This document shows positions 55,200-64,000 of a DNA stretch of 64,000 nucleotides, in pieces. The notes below the pieces were generated by a model that was not told the DNA's origin, did not search any database, and worked only from the letters and a program-made list of their open reading frames with translations. The DNA lies in contig VSDK01016960.1 in assembly GCA_009767595.1 (NCBI GenBank), forward strand, positions 41,809-105,808, written 5' to 3'. Source of the stretch: Symbiodinium kawagutii (lineage: Eukaryota; Sar; Dinophyceae; Suessiales; Symbiodiniaceae). The translations under genes were made by a program, and so were the position numbers. Each line of letters starts with the position of its first letter. Position 1 is the first letter of the stretch.

Positions 55200-56590
55200 A
55201 CTAATGGTTTTTTACACACATCTAGTTATCGATGGTTAGTAGTGGTTGGAGAAGTGGTAAGAATGATAAACGGTAGTTTCGCAAGCCAGCTTGGGAAGCC
55301 CGAATATGGTGGGTCTGTTACTGTATGTGATTGTTATCAAGGATGATGACTGGGAGTAACCCCATTTTAAGAATCCACCCAACAAGTAAAAAAGTGGTTG
55401 AAAAGGGTTAAGAATCGTTGATATTGACTACTAGTGCTTGACAATGGTTGACAATGCGTGGTTGTAGGGACCAAGCTACAGTATTACTCATACGGCGTAA
55501 GCCATGTGCACTTATCCAGCAAGGGTACAACGGTACAACCAACCAGCTAGCTCAGCTACCTGGGAAAGTAGCCATTGACAGGCTGGTGAAGAATTGGAGC
55601 AAAAATGACCTGATAGTTGGTTAATATCTGGTTAATCATAGGTAATCACTAGTTGATCACTAGTTGGCTACCTTCAGCGATCAGGTTGATCAAAAAGACC
55701 ATGATTAACCAGCTGGTAGCCAAGAATAGCAACTCGTTGCTGGTTAATCATGGTTGATATTCAGCTTGTTAACGAGCTAACTATCCAAGCAAAGCATCAT
55801 TCACCGGCATCAAAACAAGCCAGTCATAGTCAAACAACAAGAGTTCATGATCAGGAAATGAAACAACGGTCATCATCCAACAAGCCTAGAAGGTGGAACC
55901 CGAAGCACTTATAAGTAGGTTTGTGAAAGTAAGTTAAGTAGGTATAACTACCAGGTTTTGCCGTTTATAAGCAAACTTAAAACTGCTGAAAAACCCCCCT
56001 TGTAGAATCAACAAACATGCCTGCCAGGTACTACAATAGTAGTCCCAGCCTTTGGTTGCCATGCTGAGTCGGTTCCTGAATGCTCTGGAAGCCAACCAGC
56101 AGCATAGGATGTATCTCTCAACCTAAGAAAACTACCTTTTGCTTCTGGGAAACAACCTATCTTAACACCAATAATCTGCAAATCATGGAAAAGAATGCAT
56201 GTTTCTTGTGGAATTTCTGATGTTTTTCACGTGTTCCGGTCCCTTTCAAAATCTTTGCTGAAAATTTTGGGCACTCTGGATGCTGGAGAAACTGCAAACC
56301 CATGGATTTGAGCTCTGCCAGTTCTCAATAACATGTGGCTCTTGGATTTTATATGGAGATGGTTTGCAGCCAACCATCCAAAAAATGGGTAGTGGTTCGC
56401 TTCCCAAGAGCTGGACTAGCTGGGTGGATGCGACCAGCCGTTAGCAGAGGGGCCCTTCACTCACAGCCATAGTAGACTTTACTAGAATGGATCGCAGTCC
56501 CCACCACTGCACATCAACAGACGCTCGCGCGTCGCATGATCAAGGTGGTACTGCTAAACGATGTCCAGCTTCGTCTTCGAAAAGACAGCA
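55200..56590. other. Intron-like DNA without clear gene
   Basis: TGATGG and GGTTAATCATGG words to about 55770, then A/T-rich unique-looking sequence. Only short chance frames. Confidence 0.5.
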
Positions 56591-56603
56591 AACTATATAT
56601 GGT

Positions 56604-56700
56604 GGTTTCTCAAAATAGGGGACTCAAAAAAATATCTGGTTTATTACTAGAAATGAGCAACATTAGCTGATTTGGAGGTACCCCTATTTTGAGAGGCAAC
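56604..56700. mobile_element. MITE-like element
   Basis: GGTTTCTCAAAATAGGGGAC ... GGAGGTACCCCTATTTTGAG. Preceded by ACTATATATGGT, similar to the sequence before the copy at 50751. Confidence 0.75.
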
Positions 56701-57059
56701 CAGATCGCTCTGTATACTCAACATATGAAATTGTCATTGTTGGTTGTCATCCTGCAGTACGATTCGCCATTAAGCGCCATTGCCAGTTCTTCTATGTGAT
56801 GCTCTGAACTGGTTTCCGTGTCCTATGTTTCTTGTTGGTTTAACCATTCTTGTTGGTTATCCCCTATCATTAACCAGCATAAGCTGAAGTTATAGCCCCT
56901 AAGAGCTGGTTGTCAACGCCTGAAAAACCATCAAACTTTTAAGAAAAACTGAAAGAAACACCTATAACACCCTGCAAAACCTGTTAAAATCCTTCTAAAA
57001 CCCCATAAAACCCTTAAAAAGCCCTTATAAAACCCCATGAAACCCCTCTAAAACCCCTA

Positions 57060-57250
57060 AATCTTTCCCTCAAAACAGCCACCCGTCCCAGTCACCACTT
57101 GCATCGACGTCATCGCACATCTGCACATCTCCGAGGGCAGCAGAAACAGCAGCAGCCCATCGAGCGCGGCGAAGACCGTGGCGAGGTCCGGACGCGGCAT
57201 GACATGGCGAAGGCTCCAAGGAGTGGTACCCCCCCGGTGAGATCCAGTGG
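57060..57250 (-). CDS. Candidate exon, unknown protein
   Basis: A GC-rich island preceded by CCTATAACACCCTG-type repeats and followed by GATGATGGTGATAGATGATG. Minus frames are open; the most natural includes HVMPRPDLATVFAALDGLLL and PSEMCRCAMTSMQVVTG. A second minus frame is also open. Confidence 0.35.
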
Positions 57251-57305
57251 CCGGTGGCAGATGGTGGTTTCTTAAAATGGGCATAAGATGATGGTGATAG
57301 ATGAT

Positions 57306-57382
57306 GGTTACCATCAATTTGGGTAACCATCATCTAAGCATATACCAACTATAGTGGTTAGATGACGGTTACCCAAATTTGT
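57306..57382. repeat. Imperfect inverted repeat
   Basis: AATTTGGGTAACCATCATC and GATGACGGTTACCCAAATTT lie about 20 bases apart around CATATACCAACTATAGTGGT, which itself recurs at about 57441. Confidence 0.75.
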
Positions 57383-57439
57383 GGTTGGGTTTAATACTAC
57401 AAGTGGTTCAACTGATGAACAAGGGGTAGCAATCATGCG

Positions 57440-57530
57440 GGATATACCAACTATAGTGGTTGGAACTTATTAATTACTTCAAATGGGTCATCTTAGTTGA
57501 TTTGGGGGTACCCCTATTTTGAGAAATGAC
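57440..57530. mobile_element. MITE-like element, degraded left end
   Basis: The right end GGGGGTACCCCTATTTTGAG AAA is intact; the left end is lost. Confidence 0.55.
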
Positions 57531-58225
57531 CATATGGTGGCTTAAGCCATAGGCAGCACCGAAGTTATTGGTTGGTGGTATTTTCACCATCGCATATAAC
57601 CAAAATAGGTTAGTTTGTAGTCTGGTTATATACCAAGCCAACTTTTAACCAGGGTATATCATAGCATTCTGGTGCTACACGACCGGAATCTGTATAATGG
57701 TTGATCAATCAGTTTAGATTCGCCACCGTTCAGTTATATCCGTTGTGGATCCAAGGAATGCTACATCTAGCAACCCTTATAACCATGGTGAACAGGGGAC
57801 AATAACCATGCTAATTAATAATGTTGCAAATGACAGCGGTTCATCACAGTTGAGATTGATGATTATGTCGGTGGGCATGACTCCTGACTACCGCTTGTTT
57901 CTAAACATGATCATCAGAAGCGGCGACCTAATATCATACGGTAGGATGCTGACTGCCTTTACTGAGCCATTGACAATGCTATGATTATCAACTGATGACC
58001 ACATACAACCAACTTAGCCACACCGCACCACACAATCATCATCAATCACACAGGCAATCATCCCAGAGATCGTCAATCAATCACCACTTGGACGATCAAC
58101 CCACAGCTAGTACTGTAACTGGCTAGAAACCACCTACTTCATCAATGATATACCCTCCAAAAAAAGGGTAGTGTTACAATTCCCATGGTCACTAACCAGC
58201 TACTAACTGGGATGATCATCAAAGT

Positions 58226-58345
58226 ACCTACTGGTTTTCCATGGTTTTTCTATGGTTTTCCATGGTTTTTCCATGGTTTTCCCATGGTTTTCCCATGGTT
58301 TTCCCATGGTTTTCCCATGGTTTTCCCACGCTTTTCCATGGTTAT
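58226..58345. repeat. CCATGGTTTTC tandem repeat
   Basis: About ten 10-13-base units of CCATGGTTTTCC. It translates to FPWFSHGF-type peptides in plus and GKPWENHG-type in minus, both artefacts of the repeat. Confidence 0.9.
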
Positions 58346-58349
58346 GTTG

Positions 58350-58490
58350 ACCAGTTCCCAGCCCTGGGGCCTCATCCACCCGCATCCATCCTCCCGGAAG
58401 CTCCCAGCGAAGCGGCTGAGCTTCAACGGGTCATGACCGAAAACGGCGAAGCCAAGAGTTCCACAGCCGGTCCCCGAAAATCGACCAATC
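58350..58490 (-). CDS. Candidate exon, strand uncertain
   Basis: A GC-rich island. The minus frame reads GFAVFGHDPLKLSRFAGSFR; the plus frame reads LPEAPSEAAELQRVMTENGE. Both are plausible. The flanks follow the exon-island pattern. Confidence 0.35.
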
Positions 58491-58984
58491 TTATTGAACA
58501 CTTAGCATCAGTGATGTTGGATGATTATTATCAGTTGGTTGATTACTGATCTCAGTTGGTTGCTATTATGATATCATAAATCCTATTGAACACTTATCAG
58601 ATTACTACAGTGGTTGACTACTATTGGTCAATTTCAGTGATTGTCATGGTTGTTTTCCACCAACTTAGCATCAGTGATGTTCATATCAGTTGGTTGATTA
58701 CTATTTAAATTAATTAATAGTGATGTTGTGTTCATATTAATCAGTTGATTGCTATATTTCTATTGATGTTCATATTCAACTGTTCATGTTTGTTGACCCA
58801 AAGGATCACAATAACCATCAACGAACATATCAACCAGCATCGACCAACCTCAAAACGATTGATTATCAACCAACATCTACCTAGATCAACGTCATGAAGT
58901 ATCATCCAACATCAACCACGATGATATCATCACAAAAAGCCATCCACCGTGCCGTGAAAGGTTTCACGGCACACCATTTCACCA

Positions 58985-59125
58985 TCACAGCTCCCTACCA
59001 ACCAACGAGCTCCCGGGCGCTGATCCGGAAATTCCAACTGACCACGGAGTCTGAGCGCCTCGCGTGGCGAGACGCTGCGCGCCGTTGGGGACGGAAACCG
59101 CTGGTGGGGTCGATGGCTCATAGGT
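58985..59125. other. Exon-like GC island, strand unknown
   Basis: The plus frame ALIRKFQLTTESERLAWRDA and two minus frames are all open. CCATCAC-type repeats lie left and GCTGATGGTTAGTGG repeats right (an 18-base unit three times at about 59157-59215). Confidence 0.35.
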
Positions 59126-59679
59126 GGATGTGGGTAGTGATGCTTGGGGGGTTAGATGCTGATGGTAAGCTGATGGTTAGTGGTTGGCTGATGGTTAGTG
59201 GTTGGCTGATGGTTAGTGGTGGTTAGCTGATGATTCATGATGGTTAATGACCGAGAATGATGATTAATGCTTAGTTCTGAGTGATGCTTAGTGGTTAAAG
59301 ATGATGGTTTCGTAATGCTCATGATGAGCTGGCTGATGCTTGCTGAGCTGGCTCATAGTGGCCTGGTTCATACAACGGTGTCCAATGAACAACGGTTACA
59401 CAAGGTGGGCCCCGCTTCACCAGCTATTAGTTGGCTTATAACTAGGGTAACTACCAGTTGTGGTAGACATAACTAGTTGTGCTTGGTGACATGCTTGGCT
59501 TGGTATGACTGTGTCCGAAAGCAGGCTTGGGTGGCTATCTGTCTGGTGCGGAAAAAATTAGTTGTAACTAGAGCAGCCCACCTTTTAGGACCCATCGAAG
59601 TAGCTGATGGATCATTGAGCAATGGCTAGTGAAACACTGGTTGAGCAGCCTGATTTTTTTCGCCGCTCGAAGTGCTCCT

Positions 59680-59933
59680 TAACAAAAACTGACACATGGA
59701 TCTGTCTGAGATGCCGAAAAAAATTTCCTGATGAATTCCTGCGGTATCTTGTGGTCACCCTTACCGCAGCTGGGATTTCGCAGCAACTGCCGCTGTGTTC
59801 TGTCTCGACCTGTTCTCCTCCGGCTCCCGGGCCGTGCCTCATCGATGCCTAATTTGGGGAGCCATCTCTGCAGTTGGTCGGTGGATTTCAGAGCGAGCGA
59901 GACATCGATCAAATCCACAACCAGGACCAGCAA
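59680..59933 (-). CDS. Candidate exon, unknown protein
   Basis: The minus frame encodes LVLVVDLIDVSLALKSTDQL, QRWLPKLGIDEARPGSRRRT and IPQEFIRKFFSA. Plus frames overlap it but are less protein-like. Confidence 0.35.
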
Positions 59934-60299
59934 GACCTCGGCAACGAGCTGCAGCTGAGGCTTCCCACCCTTGCAACGTTTTTTTGGGTTACACTACCCT
60001 GCAAGAAATCACAAGTTGCAATCTATATCTCTCACCTAGAAACTTGAGAGACCTGATGTTTTGTGGCCAAGCGAAACTCTATTTCTAGGCATGGCAAACT
60101 GTTGATCTTTCGATGTCCCCAACCATCAACTCGGACACTGCCAGCTCAGGCGTCTGCCCTCCAAGATTTCATATAGCTGGGCCCAGTCAGGCCAGCCTCA
60201 GCACACATGGCGCTCCTTCCCGCTGGGCGGATCATCCCGAGCTTGACCATCTCCAGTGATCGCCAAGGTAGTGGATGATACTGTTAATACACCAGCTAT

Positions 60300-60453
60300 C
60301 TATAACAACTCATCTATGCCCAGAGCTGGATCTACTCCCCTAGCAATCACAGAGATTCTTCGCTTGAGCTGCTGATCCAGCTCCACCTTCCAAGCAGTAC
60401 TTAGGAGTTGCTGGGTAGACCAAGAACTATCGAAGATCGCGGGAAAACGCACC
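60300..60453 (-). CDS. Candidate exon ending in a stop
   Basis: The minus acceptor AAGCCTAG precedes VRFPAIFDSSWSTQQLLSTA, WKVELDQQLKRRISVIARGV and DPALGIDELL, then TAG at 60300. Amphipathic helices and a clean frame suggest a C-terminal exon of a minus-strand gene. Function unknown. Confidence 0.45.
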
Positions 60454-60774
60454 CTAGGCTTCCAGTTACCAGCCAATAGTAGGTAACCAACCCCAGTCAT
60501 AACAATGGTAGAAACCAGTTGGTTACCCACTGCTGGCAAACTGGAAGGGTGGGGGTGTTGAACTGATGATGGATGTGAATGGTTGGTGATGGATGTTAAT
60601 GGGTGATCTGATTGCCTCAATTCTACTACAACTTGCGCGTGTCTTCACTGCAAGTGGTTTGTCGATATTCTTGGGATGGGTGGGAAAAAATGATTACCAC
60701 CGCCGCAGATCGCAATGAACAGAGTTTGAAATGATTACTCTTTCATTGGTCATCTACTAAGACTACTATGATCA

Positions 60775-60808
60775 CCAAATCCACCAAATCCACCAAATCC
60801 ACCAAATA
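60775..60808. repeat. (CCACCAAAT)n, 9-bp unit
   Basis: About four copies of ACCAAATCC in tandem. Confidence 0.9.
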
Positions 60809-61088
60809 TGCCCAATCCCATGATTACCACAGGTAGAGAGTGCCAACTGAGAGTGCCTGTTTTGGATGCAAATCGTGACCTCTCAGTTCTACCGCCTTTG
60901 CTGAGCCCTGGACTCAGCAAACTATTGACTTGGTTCAGTATCTGATGCCGCTAGCCCGGCGGGGTATCGGGCCAGACTGCAGTTATCCAAAAGCCAAATC
61001 AACGCACTCAGAAATTCGCACCTCAAAGGCAGCAAGAAAGCATGTGAAGCTGCAATTGGGTGGGATGTTCACTGATGGAAACTTGACG

Positions 61089-61158
61089 GCTACCGTTGCG
61101 GCTCGCACCTGTGTTCCTCTCACGTGCTACCGTTGCGGCTTGCACCTCTGTTCCTCTA
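61089..61158. repeat. 37-bp tandem duplication
   Basis: GCTACCGTTGCGGCTCGCAC plus CTGTGTTCCTCT is repeated after 37 bases. 37 is not a multiple of 3, which argues against the overlapping plus frame (60930-61298) being coding. Confidence 0.8.
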
Positions 61159-61655
61159 AATCAAACGTTGGAAGCATCGAAAGTGAGACGGAACGTCAAC
61201 GCATCTCTCGCATCGCTGTACATAGAGTGCGTTCAATAGCCACAAACAGGCTCATAACCGTCCTCAGTACCCATCAAGCTCATCAGTCAAAGGGTTGACT
61301 GTTCTTCAAAGCACTGGCTGAAGTCTAGAACTGGACTAAAGTCTTAGGCAAACGCGTGATGTAGATCGAGCGCATCCTGCGAGACGGAAAGCCGTGGCAC
61401 GAAAACCATGGCACTCTCCAACCTTGAACTCTCGGTTGAAAAATCCTGGGACCAAAATTTGGATTCCTATCAATCAATAGAAACAAACAAACAGTGCATA
61501 AACCAATCTAGATCCACCATCGACCTACCCACTTCCAACTCAGCAGTCAGCAGTCATCCCATCATGTCTCTTCAGCGCCCGCAGTTCTTTTGAATCTGGT
61601 TGCTCCGACAAGGCTGGTATAGATAGACTTTTGCAAAGTTTGTTGCAATCCAGTT

Positions 61656-61755
61656 GGTGTTTTGTCAAAATAGGGGTACCCCCAAATCATCCAATATTAA
61701 CCATTTACAGTAGTAAACCAACCATTTTTGGGGTCCCCCTAGTTTGAGAAACCAC
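61656..61755. mobile_element. MITE-like element
   Basis: TTTTGTCAAAATAGGGGTAC ... TTTTTGGGGTCCCCCTAGTT TGAGAAACC, with the usual core. Confidence 0.8.
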
Positions 61756-61759
61756 CAGT

Positions 61760-63180
61760 TGTTCAGAAGCTATCCGCAGCTAGAATTTGTGACACTCTGA
61801 CCTGAGAGAAGCCACCCCCTGTAGCCTGTCTCACGGGCATAAAACCAATTGGCACTCCGTCCGGTTTTTGCGAGGTTTCGAAATTCAGAGAGAAGCATTC
61901 GACTGCATGTGGTCAACACACACGATAAAGTTCGGAAGCTCTTGGATTCTATCCAGTTGGTTTATTTATGATGCTTTCGAGACTTTCGAGTCGAAAAACA
62001 CTGCTGCAGCACTACACTGGGTTATTGTAAACAACTATGAATTGTCATCATTCTTTACCCCGGACCCCAGTCTATGGGTGGTTGCTAGTAGGGTACGGGG
62101 AAAGAGTCGCATCATACTCAAACAAAATAATAGTATTTAGGCAGTACTAGCCGCTAGCCCGGAGCATTTGGTTGCTTTCATGAAAGATTGACTGCCGATG
62201 AACAAACCATCGCCAAACTTTTAGTGGGAAACCACTATGTAGTAGCCGAGAATTGGTAGGAAACCTATTGGTTAGCATCCTTGTTGGTTAACGAATACCT
62301 TTGGCTGGTTTGCGAGGCACCAATGATAGAAGCACAGTCGGGATCTCTGATAAAACCTCTGTGCATGCGCACTCTATATACACATGCCCACGGCATTTGG
62401 AAAAAACTGCTCAGCCTAGGGCACCCGAAACAGGAACACGAAACCAGCGATCAGCAAATGCCTGGCACTTCCAGAACCTCTAAGGACTCCAAAGCGGTTG
62501 TCCGTACATGGTGTACCCCTGAAAATGAGGACCTTCGCATGAAAACTGATCAATTGTGGATGGTTTGAGGGTATCACCATATCAGCGGACAACCCCATAC
62601 TGATTGTTCTATCATCTCAGGAACTTGCCAAAGCAGATTCGAGCTGATCAAAAAAATCTCTCAGCATGGGCATCTGTGTCTTGCGACGACAGAATTCTTG
62701 CCCAAAATCTCGGGCAAAATAATAGCATGCACGTCCTTGCAGCCTGCGAGCCAGCGCATGCTGGCGCATGCTGGTGAAATGGAAAATAGGCCATCACATC
62801 AAGGACCAAATGTGTGGCTGCCAGCCGATTCTTGGCACAAAGTTCGAGCAAAAACTTGAGCTTATGTCGGACTGGTTCTTTCACTGAACCCAACTGATTT
62901 CACCAAACTGGTGGCTCCCCAAAGTCAACAAATCCCTGACTTCTTCTTGCAATTTTGCGGGGCACCTCAGTTAAGCTTGGTGCCAAGAATCCGAGATATA
63001 AATCAACATCTCAACATCTCAACATCTCAACGACACTTCCCTGGCGATTGGCTCACGGCTCACAAGCGCAAATAGCCGCCAGGGACCTCACGGCGACGGC
63101 ATCGCAACATCGACCCTCGACTTGTGACGTGACTCAAATTGCAGGGCGTCACGGTCATCTCGTCTGATGCTTGACCCATC
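61760..63180. other. No recognised gene
   Basis: Mixed-composition DNA with short open frames on both strands (up to 95 codons at 62281-62568). A CATCTCAACA 10-base repeat occurs three times at 63005-63032. No motif. Confidence 0.4.
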
Positions 63181-63187
63181 TATTTGG

Positions 63188-63287
63188 GGCTTTCTGAAGC
63201 CATAGGGAGCCCCCAAGTTTTGATCAGTTTATTACTATAAATGACTAATAAAGGATGATTTCGGGGTACGCCTATTTTGAGAAACCC
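63188..63287. mobile_element. MITE-like element, inverted and diverged
   Basis: The right end GGGGTACGCCTATTTTGAGA AAC and core TTACTATAAATGACTAATA match the family. The left end is diverged (GCTTTCTGAAGCCATAGGGA). Confidence 0.65.
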
Positions 63288-63299
63288 ACGTGTGAATCA

Positions 63300-64000
63300 T
63301 CATCAAGCGCCTCTTGTCATGAATAATCATTTAGATGATTGAATGCTTAATGAATGTTCAAAACACAAAGTAGGATCATTTGAGCACCAATTAACGATCA
63401 ACCAACAATTAACCATCATCCATGAACCATCATGAAACCATCACGAACTAACCATCGATTCAGCGTTAACCATTCAAAGCCAACTATCAACCGTCAGTTG
63501 GTCAATCCGTAAGTAACAACCATCAATGATTAGTCAATGCTTGTTTACCCTAGGTGGCTAGGCATCAACAGTTGTCAACCATCATTTAAACTTCACTCGA
63601 CCATAGCTTACCCATCATTTAAGCATGAGTTCATGAACCATAAAGCCGCTATGAAATCACCATTGATCAACCAATGTCAACCGCCATCAAGCATCAATCA
63701 ACCACCGTCAATTCATTATGATTCATCATCAAATCGCCATTAAGGTCAGTTAACGATGGTTGGTGAAGCCATGATTTTACCAATCATCCCTAACCATCAC
63801 TAACCATCCAGGAACCATATCAACCATTTAGTACCCATCAAATCACCATGAAACCATCAGTAAGTGACAGCTGAATCATCATCATCAACAACAACAACCA
63901 GCCTATATCATGTCGTTGCTTATCATTCCCTATCATTAACCACGGAATGGCAACGGAATGACTCACTGCTTTTGAACCATCATCATCAATCATTACATGG
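63300..64000. repeat. CCATCATTAACC low-complexity tract
   Basis: Degenerate AACCATCA words, C-rich on plus, to the right edge of the window. No gene. Confidence 0.8.

Noticed and set aside
58203-58436. FPWFSHGF / GKPWENHG repeat proteins
   Set aside because: Translation of the CCATGGTTTTC repeat in several frames, with no start or splice context.
60930-61298. 122-codon plus-strand ORF
   Set aside because: It spans an out-of-frame 37-bp duplication, has no motif, and lies opposite to the supported coding strand.

Overview
The window looks like nuclear DNA of a dinoflagellate, most likely a symbiodiniacean or a relative. The reasons are: short GC-rich exon-like islands in very long, repeat-soaked introns; splice junctions that include GC donors; TTTAGGG-type telomere-like repeats; a DIRS-like retroelement carrying a cytosine-methyltransferase-like domain; a possible relic of the dinoflagellate spliced leader; and near-uniform minus-strand coding. 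No prokaryotic gene organisation, tRNA, rRNA or CRISPR was seen. There is one 10-base assembly gap (22502-22511).

Layout. (1) About 1-22 kb: short minus-strand exon candidates sit in introns made of CCATCA/TGATGG-type low-complexity DNA. One exon encodes an ankyrin repeat (19652-19834) and one a C-terminal membrane segment (6876-6999). A DIRS/Ngaro-type tyrosine-recombinase retrotransposon (13211-19397) lies in this region, in the same orientation as the exons. (2) About 22-29 kb: MITE copies and weaker exon candidates. (3) About 29.2-52.2 kb: one large minus-strand gene pieced together from at least 14 exons. In N-to-C order it encodes a substrate-binding-protein-like ectodomain, GCC2/GCC3 (ephrin-receptor-like) cysteine-rich modules, and several membrane segments with a cytoplasmic tail. 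Its introns hold a LINE fragment, a 45-bp satellite, interstitial telomere-like repeats, hairpins and a 3-kb ACATT/ACATA array. (4) About 53.9-64 kb: a return to exon islands in CCATCA/TGATGG introns, with several MITE copies.

The most striking pattern is in regions 1 and 4. Almost every exon-like island has CCATCA-type repeats on its left and TGATGG-type on its right, so the two ends of each intron are reverse complements and could pair. The retroelement is the other highlight: split direct repeats, overlapping small ORFs, RT-RNase H, a tyrosine recombinase and a methyltransferase-like ORF, with an insertion junction that can be read directly.

Exon boundaries were placed by eye from AG/GT (or GC) signals and reading phase. 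They are approximate unless stated. Domain family calls come from motif recognition without any search.
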